Below are positions 25,126 through 38,395 of a stretch of 64,000 nucleotides of DNA, piece by piece; position 1 is the stretch's first letter; each line of letters opens with the position of its first letter. Source of the DNA: Pelodera strongyloides (taxonomy: Eukaryota > Nematoda > Chromadorea > Rhabditida > Rhabditidae). The stretch is from NCBI GenBank assembly GCA_036852015.1, contig JAANDG010000407.1:1-64000 (forward strand), in the 5' to 3' direction. Position numbers and translations under genes: made by a program. The notes below the pieces were generated by a model that saw nothing but the letters and a program-made list of their open reading frames with translations, was not told where the DNA came from and searched no databases.

Positions 25126-25860
25126 TGCTCTCTCTCTCTCTCTCTCTCTCGCTCATTTTTTTATATTCATCGCCCACCCACTAACCCTATTTCTATCTAT
25201 CACTATACCTCATCTCTCTCAGATTTTTAACTTCATCGTCCCGCCCACCCACCCTAATTCTAACTCTCTCTATATCTCATCTCTCATATTTTATCTCTCT
25301 ATATCTCATATTTTATCTCTCTATATCTCATCCCTCTCAGAATTTTTAACTTCATCGTCCCTATCTCATCACTCTCATTCATATTTTATCTCTATATATC
25401 TCGTCTCTCTCAGATTTTTAACTTCATCGTCCCGCCCACCCACCCTAATTCTATCTCTCTATATCTCATCTCTATCATATTTTATCTCTATATATCTCGT
25501 CTCTCTCAGATTTTTAACTTCATCGTCCCGCCCACCCACCCTAATTCTATCTCTCTATATCTCATCTCTATCATATTTTATCTCTATATATCTCGTCTCT
25601 CTCAGATTTTTAACTTCATCGTCCCGCCCACCCACCCTAATTCTATCTCTCTATATCTCATCTCTATCATATTTTATCTCTATATATCTCGTCTCTCTCA
25701 GATTTTTAACTTCATCGTCCCGCCACCCACCCTAATTCTATCTCTCTATATCTCGTCTCTCTCAGATTTTTAACTTCATCGTCCCGCCCACCCACCCTAA
25801 TTCTATCTCAATATATCTCATCACTTAGAGTATTTTTTTAACTTATCGCCCCACCCACCC
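25126..25860. repeat. Pyrimidine-rich minisatellite (95-97 bp unit)
   Basis: The unit contains TCGTCCCGCCCACCCACCCT followed by runs of CTCTAT, and recurs at about 25241, 25432, 25527, 25624, 25719 and 25783. A plain CT run (25131-25150) precedes it. All Cs and Ts are on the plus strand for more than 700 bp, so the reverse strand is a polypurine tract capable of triplex structures. The 225-codon open frame through it is a repeat artefact. Confidence 0.92.
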
Positions 25861-25864
25861 GCCC

Positions 25865-26765
25865 TAATGTTGTAAATAATTATCTCTCTAACACACTAAC
25901 CCCGACCACCTCGAGTTGATCAAGAAACCAATAAGTGATTTCAGATGAGTTGAAGGGCAAGTATATTAGAGATACTAGACATCTAGTATACCTACTATAC
26001 TTACCCCCGCAAAGACCTAGTAGTGAAAAAGGGTTTCCAATACTACTTACATACGTAAAATCACTAAGGGGAACTACTAAAAAGAGCGCCTAACTAATAC
26101 GGATCTTACGAGAGGTGTAACTAGTAGATGAAGATGAATGCAAGTAAATATCTAGGAGCTAGTAGAAACGAGTACCCGGGGCTAGTAGTGTCTAGGGTTA
26201 ATTACGAGTAAATAATATGCATATATACAGGGGTGAGTTGAGTAATATATACATGCCGTAAGCAGAATCAGAAAGGGGTCTAAACGAGTAGTAGCGGATC
26301 TATATGTACAATGGACTAATAGAAATAAACGAGTATTCTAAGACTACACTACAATACCAACGAGAGTGAGTTCAGCCCTACGGAGGGCAACTAATGACAA
26401 GGGCCAACGAGTAATAGTCAGTTAGAAAAAAATCCTAGGAAAATGCAAATATTTACACGAATGAATCTGGTTTGTATTTCATACACAACCTCATTCATTC
26501 GATAATCAGCACAGCCTTTTAGTCAGCTGCTTTGCGCGGAATATTTCTCCAACTAAATCTTCTATATCAAAAGTTCGCTTTCTTTAAACCTAATCGTCGG
26601 TTCATATTTGCATTTTGCAGACAGGTACTTAAAGCCTAACTAGGAGACTAATGAAAACATATCCAATATCTTGCTTGGATTGGTCATAATTGGTGTTTGT
26701 TTTAGAGCCATCACATCAGACGACACGCAGAGGTACAGCGAGCAGAGAGATGACAAACTAAAAAA
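25865..26765. other. No supportable gene
   Basis: Low-complexity DNA rich in AGTA and CTAGTA words (25960-26440), then ordinary AT-rich sequence. No open frame, element end or RNA gene was recognised. Confidence 0.5.
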
Positions 26766-26771
26766 AGTAAT

Positions 26772-26830
26772 CGGTTAACGCATTGGCCCGGAAAACCAAA
26801 GATGCGGGTTCGATTCTCGCCCGACCGAAA
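26772..26830 (+). tRNA. tRNA-like sequence, 5'-truncated (pseudogene or SINE head)
   Basis: Contains GGTTAACGCATTGG, a weak anticodon arm and a perfect T-arm (GCGGG/CTCGC around TTCGATT, the B box GGTTCGATTC). The 5' acceptor strand and most of the D-arm do not match, so it cannot fold as a full tRNA. It is the same tRNA type as the copy at 52.7 kb. Confidence 0.7.
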
Positions 26831-26974
26831 CCTCAATTTTTCATTTCGCAGTTCAAATTCATAAAAAAATAGCCATAACTATTATGCTTGACCATGCTCG
26901 TGCCAGGCAGGAGTGGAGAAGCTAAACTTTCGTTGTTACTTATACTTGTTTAATGCGTCGGTCGCCCAATACAC

Positions 26975-28780
26975 ATGTTTCCCATAAATGAGGGAGCCAG
27001 TAATCAAATCACACCACATAATGCAAAAACCAACCTAACCAACAGCGTCGTCAGCGTTCAGCAGGCACAAGATGCATCCATCGATCAGCAGCCAAACGGC
27101 GGATGGCACACTCCATTCCGATACCTGATAAAACAAACCATAATTCGAATGAAAATGTATTCGGAGGGATGGACAAACTGACAAACGTCTGACAGACACA
27201 CTGATAAACATCAAGTCTGGCATGGATGCAAAGAAAGGGTAAAATAGAAGGGAACCTAAACAAACGAGGCTTTTTAGAAATATAAGTATCCCTAACTAAT
27301 TAATAACTAACTCTTAACCCGAGCTGGAAAAGAAAAGAAAGCCAACATTAACAACTGACCATTGCACGATTGCATCTGACAAGTGGCGGGCAAAGTCTAC
27401 TCCTGGAACAACTTGTCCATAGACTAGCCACTCCCGACTTGCGAAAGAACCACCCTAAAGAAGAACGATTAAAAACGAAAGGTTATGATAAGAAACAAAA
27501 GAAACCAAATGCACAAACAATGAGCAAATAACAAAATAACATGGCACGCGTTTTCTGTGCACAATTACAATAGCTTAAACAACTTACCCTTGACAGCAGT
27601 GGGCGGTCGTGTCCATTTCAGGACTAGCATACATCATGAAGATCCCCTGAAAGAAAACATGAAAAATACACATCAACCTACCGGATTAGTCTCGTGCCCG
27701 TAATCTCGAATTACGGACACGTAATACGGTGCCAGACAATGAAAAGTACACACTATGTCACAGAAAATACATAATATCAACATGCCAAGACTAAGGACTT
27801 ACATCTCAATGGTACCTTCACTCGGCGGACTTCCGGGCACAACTTTTGTAGCTTATGGAGAAAGTTGTTGCGAGGAAAGCCTAGGCCTGACCCACAGTCC
27901 AGTCTGCCAAAGTGCAGCTGGCGCGACGCAACGAGGGAACTTAAACAAAAACATTTAAAAATGAGAGGTTACGATAAGAAACAAAAAAGAGCTAATATCA
28001 ATGTCTAGCGAAGCAGCAGGCAACTCCTGTAGTTTTGAGCCAGTCAGAATGGAGTACGACATTTTTAGTCAAGGCAATAAATCTTAAAGTCCAGTCCAAA
28101 AGCAATAAAATCCAAACAATAACTGACCATTTGCATCAGTGGGCGGGCAGCGTCCAATGGAACAGTCATATTGTTCACTCAGGGAACATCGTGTTCCTGG
28201 ACTACCGAGCCTCCAGCTCCAACCTTCAGCCAAACTGGCAAAGTCAGAGTCCTTGGCAACCGACGAAAACAATTTCCTGAAAAGAAAACAATAAAAAATC
28301 CAATAGCCATAGGTTCATATCCAAAAACAAAATAAGTATGCAAAATACAAAAAAAGACAGATAACAAGGAATACTAGAATAGTAATGCAAACAAACAAGG
28401 TAATACTTACATCTGATTACGGAGCTCCATTGGCGGACTTCCGTGCACAACTTGTCTTGTCACTTGTAGACAACAAGTTTCAGTGCCGGAAGAGCCTAAT
28501 CCTACCCGCAGGCCAGGCCACCGTGGGGCAGCTTGGCACACGATGTCGATGGAAGAAACCTAAACAAAGGATCAAGTGAAAAAATGAAACATTGGATTGC
28601 GGAACAGCAAGGCAACATGGCATACTAAGTCGAGTAGTCGAGCACAAAAGCAAGAAAATCAAATCAATACTTAAACAACTCACCAATTGCATCAGCGGGC
28701 GGGCAGCGTCCTTCGTGGACTAGTCGACTTTTGACTTTCAGTGGCCAAAGTGCGACGAACAAAACCGAAATGTTCCTGAA
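26975..28780 (-). CDS. Cluster of Cys-containing exons of an unidentified gene
   Basis: Minus-strand exons with consensus borders include 28684-28775 (ends GRCPPADAI), 28411-28559 (contains TCCLQVTRQVVHGSPPMELR), 28128-28276 (contains CSLSEQYDCSIGRCPPTDAN), a block near 27.6 kb and one near 27.37-27.46 kb (contains VDFARHLSDAIVQ). 28684-28775 and 28128-28276 share the end RCPPxDA and are paralogous. The 28.4 and 27.8 kb blocks are also related, but the latter has a stop. This is therefore another locally duplicated exon series. Adjacent exons do not all join in phase, so no complete model is given. No family was recognised. Confidence 0.5.
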
Positions 28781-29197
28781 AATAAAACAATAAGGATCCA
28801 TAGTCATTAGAATCAATCCAAAAGAACCAAGAAAACTGATTCAAATAAATGAATCAAATCACCATATACGCATTTAATACTATGAAAAGCCAAACGACTA
28901 TCATCCATAATTTGCTTTTGACCTCGGGAACCAATTTGCAAATATATACTATCAGACTGCAAGACGGCTACGCCGCCTTTCCATAGTTAACGTATCAAAC
29001 GCATGGAAATCAGATGAAATTCTTGTGAACGGAGTCAACCACAAAATTGCTATTTTACATGATTAGATTCGATGGCCTCGCCACCTCGTTTATAGGCCGG
29101 TGGAACAATTGATTTTAATTATTTCCGTAATGTGAGTCGTAACTCACATTAGTTTTTCTTTTGTACAATAAGATAAAGATAATTATTGCATGCTCAC

Positions 29198-29295
29198 CGT
29201 TGTCCTTCCTCTTCAGCCTAGGTTCCCTCAAGTGTGATCTGTGGTGCAGATTCTCACGCTCCCCATGACCAATGTCAGACATCTGGTCGTCATGA
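29198..29295 (-). CDS. Charged exon of an unidentified minus-strand gene
   Basis: Flanked by TTTTTAG and GTGAGC. Reads HDDQMSDIGHGERENLHHRS, then basic residues ending RLKRKDN. A block upstream near 29.41-29.48 kb can donate in the same phase (VEWKKLTYS). Probably part of the gene whose exons lie at 30.6 and 30.9 kb, though the joins are not certain. Confidence 0.5.
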
Positions 29296-30552
29296 CTAAA
29301 AAGGCAGAACATGATTCCATGATTTTAATTGTTGTAAAACTGCCAAGATAACGATAAAATTAAAAAAAAGGGAATTGACGTGCAGTTCAACACGATTTAT
29401 ACGGTACAATGGATACAGCAAAGAATGTATAACTCACATCGAGTAAGTCAACTTTTTCCATTCTACACCTTGACGAGCTCTCACGTGTTGAGAAATCGCC
29501 GGAGAAAATCAGCTTTTCCTTCTCACCCTTGTCGCACTACTGCAACAGGACATCCACTCTGAAATCATTACTATTAGGAACACTGCGAATGTTTCAACGA
29601 AACAAAGTCTTTCAACCTTTCCTTACCTACTTGATTTGTTGAAAAACTGTAATACAGTTTGTTGAAACATTGTGTTTCAACAAAAAAAAAGTAGTCACGG
29701 CCTCTGAATCAAAAATTAAATTCTCTGAAAAGCTTTGCCAAACAAAAAGTTGCTTCGATCCGCAACTTGAAAAGATCGCAAATAAAACTTGAATGAGCAA
29801 CAATTTACCTCATCACAGAACTTCCATACACCGCGCAGACGATCAGTATCCAACCACATACAGATATTTCCATGCGTCCACCGGTTCCAACACCGTGTTC
29901 GATAAGCGAATACTCTAAATGGTTAAATACATTGAGAAAGCGTATTCATATTCAGGCCTCACGACTATTCAAACAGTCCAAGCTGGACATAAATCAATAC
30001 TAAAATGAAGCATAGACCATGATCTCATCATCTCGATCTCCAGGAACCATTACAACTTATATTCAATTTGGTGAAACTGTGAAACATATAGGTGTCTACC
30101 GAAAATTTCCTGATAAGCTCTTGAGCACACCCGGTACTAATTTTAATATTTGCGTGAAACATAGCGGTCAGCCTTATGGTACATCGAAAGTATTCCATAG
30201 AAACGAATAATGACGTAAACAAACCTATTTTTCACTCCTTTCATATGGTCCAAGGGGTCACTACGTCCCGGCCATATTTCTCCTCTATTCCTCCATCCTT
30301 GTAACAAATCAATTCAGGGTTCCAGGCAGGCTCAAAGCCATTTTTACATCTCTGCAAGATATACGAATGTATTTGGGACTCGAATCTACTTTTTTAACAG
30401 TCACATACCAACACTGGGTGGAATGTGATATCACATAACGCAAATCAAGCATATGGGTGAAACACAACCGCATATCACCAAACATATCTACATATCACCA
30501 AAGGGATGAAATGTAAAACTGTTTGTAATCCATAAATAAAAGCAATCAGTAC

Positions 30553-31025
30553 CTCTTGCATGGCTATCCTCCAAACTGGTCTTCCTTTTGTGCTCGAAGA
30601 AGTCATAGCAATAGTTTGCTTCACCTTCACTGGGCCAATCATCGCCATTATGGTAACATGGCACAATCAGAGCCTGAAAACGATGTGTTTCACTTGGCGC
30701 AGCACCAGAAAACATAGAAGACAAGGGACAACAACAAATCAACTTTAAGATCTCACAGAACACTGACTGCTCATACTGTAATTAAGCGAGTACAGTGCTA
30801 TCACGGGACCCTTGACGCGAAGTAAATAGTTTTGTTAAACGAAATAAAGTTACCGGTTAAGATCAACCAAACACTAAACATAACATGTTTTACAAGCAAA
30901 AACGAAACAAGCTTTACCTTTTCAGAACGATCATAATAGTTGGGTTGAGTGAGCGGGGGCCACGGGCAATCAGTATCTTCAGCATTCACACGCATTCGAC
31001 GAGTCCGAAGCAAAACAAATCGTTT
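30553..31025 (-). CDS. Two in-frame exons of an unidentified gene
   Basis: Exon 30918-31025 (36 codons, phase 0 in and out, TTTTCAG/GTAAAG) reads KRFVLLRTRRMRVNAEDTDC and ends NYYDRSEK. Exon 30553-30673 (phase 0 in, phase 1 out) continues ALIVPCYHNGDDWPSEGEAN. The join keeps the frame and both are rich in charged and aromatic residues, as in globular proteins. The upstream exon should lie near 31.2 kb, where a block containing RTRVNVINDDFVINW occurs. No family was recognised. Confidence 0.6.
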
Positions 31026-31442
31026 CTGAAAAAAATTGAAAATTCACTATGTTGAAACAAAAGAAAAAAACCCGGCAATCAACGCTTTCTTTCATTCACA
31101 GGTCACAGAATAATGACCACAGAAGAACTAACAAACAATGTGGCTATCTCATTAACAAACGTACCATCACTCGCTACATAGGGTCCAGTTGATCACAAAG
31201 TCGTCATTGATCACATTCACGCGAGTCCGTATGGGTGCACGACGCCCATATCCACAGCTTGCCTTCAAACTTCAATTTTCAAGCCATATAGTTGAATTTG
31301 AGCAAACTGAAAAGCATTAGTCAATAAATGCAATAGCTGAATGACATGAAAGCATCAAATCAGCAATTAAACGTACGCAAAGACCAACATAAATAAATAG
31401 TAATCAAAGAATAATTAGAGTAATTAAAGTGGTGTAACGTAC

Positions 31443-33716
31443 GTTCCGTACTCGACTTCAACAATCCGTGAAATCGGCACTTTCTACTTGGAAGACGGCT
31501 CTTCCCTTCATAACGATCCCAAATCTCTTCACTGGAGACATCAAACATCCATAGTGATTTCTCGCCTCGTCCGGCCTGCAAACGAAAAATGAATCAGCAA
31601 AGTACAACATTACTATAAAAAGAAATAGGTCGACGCACTGAAGAACATATGTGATAACGCCACACAGTTGGAGCCATTCATTACTTCAAAGCAATTTAGA
31701 TATGAAAAGAAGAAGAAAAGAATCATTCGGCATGTTTTGTGCCGCAATTGAAGTGCGGAGGCGGGGCTCAACGCACAACTCGGCGCATTGGTTTCGCGCG
31801 TTCGCTGCCTCTTCGAAACGCACGATTTTTATGCTAATTTATCTATTAATTACGGTAACTAAGCTGCATTATTTCGGACACCTATCGGTTTTTGTAACCG
31901 TTTTTTTTTTGCCAACGTCAAAACGGAAACTTGAATAGGCGAAGAGAACCAAGTAAGTTAACTAGATTGTAATTGGCTTGTTATGTTAATTAAGCGTTAG
32001 AGTGTTGCTTACAGGCTATTATCGAAAGTGAACAAAAAATAGAAGTACACTGTTTTTCTCCATATTAGTTAACCCAAGAAGGAACAAACATTATCTACGT
32101 CATTATAAAACTTACTCACCGTGATCACTTTTCCAGGTCCAAGGGCAATTACTTCCTTGACCACAATTTCGAGAATCTCCTTGTTTTGGCTCAGGAACGA
32201 TTCTTCGTGCCAACTTGCTCCTTGCACTTTTCTTACACGGCAGACAGCGGAACTCCAATCTTCCCGGATCACAAAACAAAACCTGAAAGACTTTGAATGA
32301 CCTTGTTTATACAGGAATGAAAACGAAAGTTAGTTGAGGACGACAAAAATGTTAACGTCAATACTCGATAAGGTTAACGAACAATGATGGATTCTTTAGT
32401 CAAGAAAATAATGTCAAAACGGAAACTTGAATAGGCGAAGAGTCAATAGATTTAGAAGTACCAAAACCCAACCTTCTATATATAACTTTTCTCCAAACCA
32501 ATCAGGTTTCCCGTCTCATGAAAATCCCCCACAGCGTGGATGACGTCGAAACAATTCCACCAACATCCACAAGTGTTCTCGCCTTATCCGGCCTTTAAAA
32601 AAGCAAAAACTTAGTTTTCCACACGGTTATGAACAGAAATAAAGAGACGCAGAAGTCCACATGATCCCAATTCCCACACTGATCCTAATTACATACAAAA
32701 AATATATGAAGTAAAACAACTCACCTTAATCACTTTTCCAGGTACAAGGGGAATTACGTCCTTGTCCACATTTTCGAAAATCTGTGTTTTTGGCCCACGA
32801 CATGTATCCTTCATATTCACAGTACCACTCGGCTTTTCCAGCCGGACGACAGAAGCGTTATCTAAAACGCTGGTGTATGAAAGAGCAGTGAAACATCGCG
32901 ACTCTTAGAGCCATAAAATTAAGAACCCTTTTTCGGCTTTTTCCCCTCCCTAACCCAGTAACCATAAGCTGAACCTGAACCCCGTTAGAACTTTACTGTA
33001 CCATAAATCCTAAGTTCAAAATTCAAAATTTAGGGATGCGTCCTCTCAATTAAGCTTTACATTACCGATGAGCAAGGGACAGTAAAATGCACGTTCACAA
33101 AAATCGACTAACCAACCAATTTCCGTGCATTTGTCGAACCGACACCCGACACTACACATGGAATTAGATACAAACAATGCTAAAGTACTCACTGCAGTCA
33201 CTTCTCCAGGTTCAAGGGGAATCACGTCCTTGACCGCATTTTCGAGAATCCCATGTGGCTAAGGCCCACGACAATCCTTCATCCTTCATATCCATAGTGC
33301 CACTCGGCTTTTCCAGCCAGACGACAGAAGCCGTATCTAAAATACTGGTGTATGAAAGTAGGGATTCGACCTCTCAGTTAGTTAAGCTTTACATTACCGA
33401 TGAGCAGGGGATAAATTATTGCTGAATTAAATCGTGCTCCTGGTACTTTAAAATTCTTTTTTGCACGTTCACAGAGAAAAACCCAAACCTTACATCTCAT
33501 AAAGTGTTGCAGAAATTCGACTAGCCAATTTCCGTCCATGTTTAGAACGGACACTACACATCGATACCCAATTAGATAAAAACAATGCTAAAGTACTCAC
33601 CTCAATCACTTCTGCAGGTTCAAGGGGAATTACGTCCTTGACCGCATTTTCGAGCTTCTCTTGTTGGCTCACGATACAAACGTCCCTTTTCCTTAAGGCC
33701 ATCATGCTCCATTCTT
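31443..33716 (-). CDS. Alternating A/B exon modules, decaying upstream
   Basis: Type-A exons end in a shared sequence (VKDVIPLEPG.VI) before a GTGAGT donor: 33601-33716, 33193-33336, 32725-32861 and 32120-32282. A type-B exon lies at 31443-31575 (starts AGRGEKSLWMFDV, GCAG acceptor, GTACGT donor), with decayed B copies near 32.55 and 34.0 kb. The intact A at 32725-32861 goes from phase 1 to phase 0 and B from 0 to 1, so A-B pairs can repeat in frame. The 33.2 kb A copy is frameshifted and the 32.55 kb B copy has a stop near its start. Related A-type ends also occur near 36.53 and 39.03 kb. Product unknown. Confidence 0.6.
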
Positions 33717-33919
33717 ACTTCTTACTCAGCATACATCACAGAGTCACGAAACTCCAATCTTCTTCTCCATATACGAAAGAGCTTAAAGACTTATTTACGC
33801 GTGACCTTGATTTCAGAAGAGTAAAAGTTAATATCCACCTAACAATGGAGTCAAAAACATCGGATGCTTCTCTGAAAAGCATGGACGGAGCTTATATTAG
33901 CAAGAAATAAACATAAAGG

Positions 33920-35440
33920 AATACGTATCAACTCACCGAACCTGCCATTTATTTCCCATAAAACAGTCTTCTCCTCTCATGAAGACAACCAACAACCACC
34001 ACAATGTCGCAACAATTCACACAACCGGTATCTATAGCCAGGTCTCAGCCAAACGACAGAAGCAATCTGTAAATGTATCTAAGTATAAGTATCGGCGAAT
34101 GAAAAAAAAAAGCTATACTGAAACATCAGGATAGCCCTTCTGAAAGCCAGAGTACATCCCCTTGCGTGTCGCTAATATCATACCCAAGCAAAGTTTTCGC
34201 AACAGCGGAGCCCACTAAATTCTATTTCCAATACAGGTTTTTAGAAAAAATCAACCAACCAATTACTCCGTTCATCGACCAATCTGGATCTACTTCGCAT
34301 CAATCCGCACATTGATACAATAGCAAAATCCACCAACGATAACATCACATTGAATTTGTCTTCTTCGCGGCCTAAAGCTACAAATCAGGATTGCATAAAG
34401 ACATACCGTAACCTAACGCCATTACTAATAAAAACACAAGTTTCATCCAGCGTTAGATATGTATAAACGCTAATATAAGACAGTTTTCTTAAAATGTGTG
34501 TTACACTGTACAATAATTGAAATCGTATGTAGATTAACGCACCTCACAAATAACAAAATATCCGGAGTCCTTTGTCGCCCCTTCTCTGCGGGGGAACAAG
34601 GTTTCTTCCCGTCACAGTGAATCGCACAAGCTCTGCGACACAGACACATACTTCTTTTCCACCGTCCAATCTTCTCCAACAACTATATTCAAAGTCCCGT
34701 TTTTATAAACGCAACTATTCGCTAGGACAGGCTTCACGCTCCACATTTCATACTAAGAAACTTGAATTTGTATGGCTTAGAAACCACGAGCTTGAAACAT
34801 GACAACTTTAAGGAACTACCTCGGAGATTCAATGGCAGACGACCAAATGTGCAACGGCAACAAAGTAGAAATACATATACATTTCTGATACTGGGCGGGC
34901 CCTCCCAGATTAGAAAGTATTCAGGATAGCGTGCCTGGAACGAAGCCATTTAGATAAATATGAAACTAAGGCAGAAAGAGAAGTCCACGGCTTGTCCTAC
35001 ACATATAATGATGCTGCAGCAACTAATAAAGACACAAGATACAATAAACAATAATCTGTTAACAAACCGGCTCAATCAATCGATCACGCATTTCCTCATA
35101 TTCCAAAAAGGAAACTGCTTCAGGGTCCAGGGTCCAGGGTTCAGGGTCGGCTCTCACGAGGCAAAACATTGCTCTCCTAAAATAGTGAAATGGAGAATCG
35201 AAAATCATAGGTTTGAAAACAAGATCACATGACCGTACACGTGATACCTGCTACTTCGCGCCATAGCCGGGCGCGAATGCATCACGAGCGCACAGCGCAC
35301 GTGCGGCGCATTGGCGCACAGGACGAGGATATTGGCGTGCACGCGGTAACGATACGGCGGTATAAAAAGGTCTCACGCAGTTCGGATATCGCGCGTGTGT
35401 CAGGTTGCGCGCCCAACCCACCCGGCGTGCACGCCAAGCT
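33920..35440. other. No complete gene; decayed module fragments
   Basis: Contains weak relics of the A/B modules (near 34.0 kb), an exon-like minus-strand block near 34.53-34.68 kb rich in Arg and Cys, a short GGGTCCAGGGTCCAGGG run at 35120, and a GC-rich island from about 35.23 to 35.45 kb. Confidence 0.45.
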
Positions 35441-36371
35441 TCGCCAATGACCCACGGCGGTTTCCCATGGTGAGCGGAACACAGAATTGTGAGCGGCGAT
35501 GGCGCGAAGTTTCACCAATGGATACGTCGGTGCAAATACAAACGAATCAAGTTTCCCAAAAAATGGATGTCGCTTCGAATACGCTCGGCTGGTACTAATG
35601 AAAGGGTTGATCTACTTCCACAAAATCTAAAAAACAAATAGTTGTTACCTTTGGAACGAACATCCAACTCAATTCACAGGCAACGGCTAGAACAACAAGG
35701 CTCCACAAGCTGGTTCGAACAGCGGTTACCGGTTCACAAACGAACATCGCTGATTGATATTCTCAGCGGTCAAGGTACGTCACAAGCGACCTCTTCTTGA
35801 CATCACACCTGCAATATAGCACGGCTTCGTAATGTTTGGTATTACGGGCAGTTGTACTGCAAAAACCCCAGGTGCACTAATTCACACCCACAGCTGACAG
35901 AGAAGAACCAACGTTCTCAATTAAACACTTTCAAACTTCGGACACTCCAGGGATACGATGAAGTACACATAATTTCGGACAGAGGGAGATAGTACCCGGT
36001 ACCGGCACTTTCACGCAGACCATCCGGTTAAACATTATGGAAAGTACACCATGCAGCTTTAAGATTAAAACCATACTCTCGTTTGGGACTAATGAACGGG
36101 TTGATCTGCTTCCATAAATTCTCAAAATCAAATAGTTGTTACCTTTGGAACGAACATCCAACTCAAGTCATTGGCAACGGCCACTACAACAAGGCTCCAC
36201 AAGCTGGTTCGAACAGCGGTTACCGGACACAAACGAACATCGCTGATTGATATTCACAGCGGTCAAGGTACGTCACAAGCGACCTCTTCTTGACATCACA
36301 CCTGAAATATAGCACGACTTCGTATTGTTTGGTATTACGGGCAGTTGTACTAAAAAAATTCAGGTGCACTA

Positions 36372-36374
<3 letters not shown>

Positions 36375-36409
<35 letters not shown>

Positions 36410-36440
36410 GGAGAGAGAGAGAGAGAGAGAGGGAGGGAGA
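36375..36440. repeat. GA microsatellite (copy A)
   Basis: Interrupted (GA)n run. The equivalent run in copy B is at about 38876-38950. Confidence 0.95.
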
Positions 36441-37139
36441 GAGATAGTACCGTGTACCGGCACTTTCACGCAGGACGTATTCACTTGAAAAAAATAAGCT
36501 ACTCAACTAAAGTAGAATCTCTCACCTTCTCAATCATTCCTGGTTCAAGGGACATCACGCCTTGACCACTATCCGACGGTACTCTTCTCTTCGTATTGAG
36601 GCATCTTTGGGTACTGATCCTGTAGAACTCGTTGACAATTAGTACATTCACTGATCTCAGCACAACTGAAACAATTAATTACGGTAAGATGTCATAGACC
36701 CAAAAGCTTGGCCTAAAATCCTAGAGCGCACTCAGCGCACCACTCCAATAGACGAGTGGAACAGAGCGGATCACAGGAACCTCGTCAGGATTCCCTGAAG
36801 AACCGTCCTAGGTCCTAGCTTTAACCATTTAACCTTTGTTGCAACATTCGATCCTTCTCTGACACCACATATTAAAGTTTGCAACTGTGCCTAATTCAGC
36901 CTAGCTAAATATATGAGTACCCATCAGAAACGTTGCAAAAAACCAACCATTTGGTCCACTCATCTTTCAGTCACTACTCCATACTGCATAGCCCGCACGC
37001 TAAAGCAGAAGGAGTTTCCAGACATCAAGAAGATGAAACGCGATCGCACAAAACAGGCAGTCATCGCTTTCGAGCACTGAACACAATTTGTATAAATCGT
37101 AAAAATGGAACACAATGCCACTTCGCATGCATAACATAC

Positions 37140-37940
37140 CTTTTAAAAACTGAGAACCATCAGAAAAGTAGGGATCAAAACGCAGCTCACTCCGGCACTC
37201 AAATTTCGAGTGACGAATCATCGCCGCGGCCGCGTACAAAAGGCGAAGCGCGCGCAGTGGGCAGGTGCGATCGCCACTCGCCACACCAGAGATGAGCGCA
37301 AACGTGTTGAATTTTAGTTGACGCGTCTTTTGGATGAGGCGCTGCCACGGTGCATCGTTTGGCATCCGCGCCCCGAGCGGGCGGCATGCGCGAAAAAAAC
37401 GGGTACGATTCCGGTCGTCATACACCTATTGGTTGACAAGTGCGTCATCTGAAATTGGCGCGCAATAGCATCTCCGTCACGCATCAATACCGCGTCGCTC
37501 TTATGTGGCTCGCCCGCTTTTTGTGCGCGGCGATGCTGCGGCGCTTCACGTTGTTGTTTATAAATCCAAAGAACATACCGTAATCAGCTAATCGTGGCAT
37601 AACAGCGCGTAATCGGGGAGCAGCATCTTCCATTCTTCCAGCATCCAACCTTGAGTGAACAGCTGACTTCAGTTCGAATGATGGGGTGACTGAAACATAA
37701 AAGTTTATCTTTTATCCACACACAAATGATTCAGAGACATACAAATCTTCCATGAATATCCCTATGACACACAAACTATATGAATAATAAGATCTCCGCG
37801 CATGAAAACAAATTGCAAACGAACTCTTCGCACTGAAAACCGATAAAGGTCATACCGATCCAATCGCCAATTCTATTGGCCGCACCATCGAAAAGAACTA
37901 GCTGACACTTCACTTCTCTTATTTTCTTGATGATCTCACA
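37140..37940 (-). CDS. Exons of the duplicated gene, copy A (apparently open)
   Basis: Minus-strand exon 37579-37689 (TTTCAG/GTATGT, phase 1 to 1) reads VTPSFELKSAVHSRLDAGRM and ends MPRLADY. The preceding exon, which ends at 37856 before a GTATGAC donor, reads LVLFDGAANRIGDWI and joins in phase. A following block from about 37140 upward contains LRLLYAAAAMIRHSKFECR and ends SQFLK at a GTATGT donor; its acceptor could not be settled. The 37.1 kb frame is also kept in copy B, which supports coding. No family was recognised. Confidence 0.55.
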
Positions 37941-38162
37941 GGGTCAATCACAAATTACAACACGAGCGGCACGACACGGCAGACACACCTGAAACGAAGG
38001 GTAAGACTCAGTAAGGGGCGTGGGGTTTATCCGCTGAGATAAAAGTCACCAATATGGGGGGAACCATGGGTCTATTCTTATCGGCCACTCGAAGAATTTT
38101 TTTGCAAAACCACGCGTAATGATCGCGGCCATTTTCTGTGAAAATGATTTAACCTACCTACT

Positions 38163-38395
38163 TACTATAAGAATAACCGTCAGCGTACATCCGGCTATAC
38201 ATCATGAATAGTACACTATGCATGATTAAAACCAAACCAACAAGCTTACCAACAATCGCGATCTCCGTATCCGTACCCTGGCAGTATACAACAGCAAAGA
38301 GAATCCGGAAGACAACATCAATACGCTTCACATAGTCTTCAACAGGCATGTAACGGGAGTGAATACGGTATCGGGCATCCTGAAAACCCAATGTT
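38163..38395 (-). CDS. Exon with VVFRILFAVV core, copy A
   Basis: After a TTTTCAG acceptor the block reads 43 codons, including VEDYVKRIDVVFRILFAVV, to a GTAAGC donor. A short following exon ending near 38166 continues AGCTLTVILI. The partner at 40.69-40.89 kb keeps VVFRILIAVV and AGCTLTVIPT, although its 5' end is shifted in frame. Hydrophobic stretches suggest a membrane-associated or buried segment. Confidence 0.5.

Noticed and set aside
25058..25735. 225-codon open frame, the longest in the window
   Set aside because: It is a translation of the pyrimidine minisatellite; repetition explains the lack of stops.
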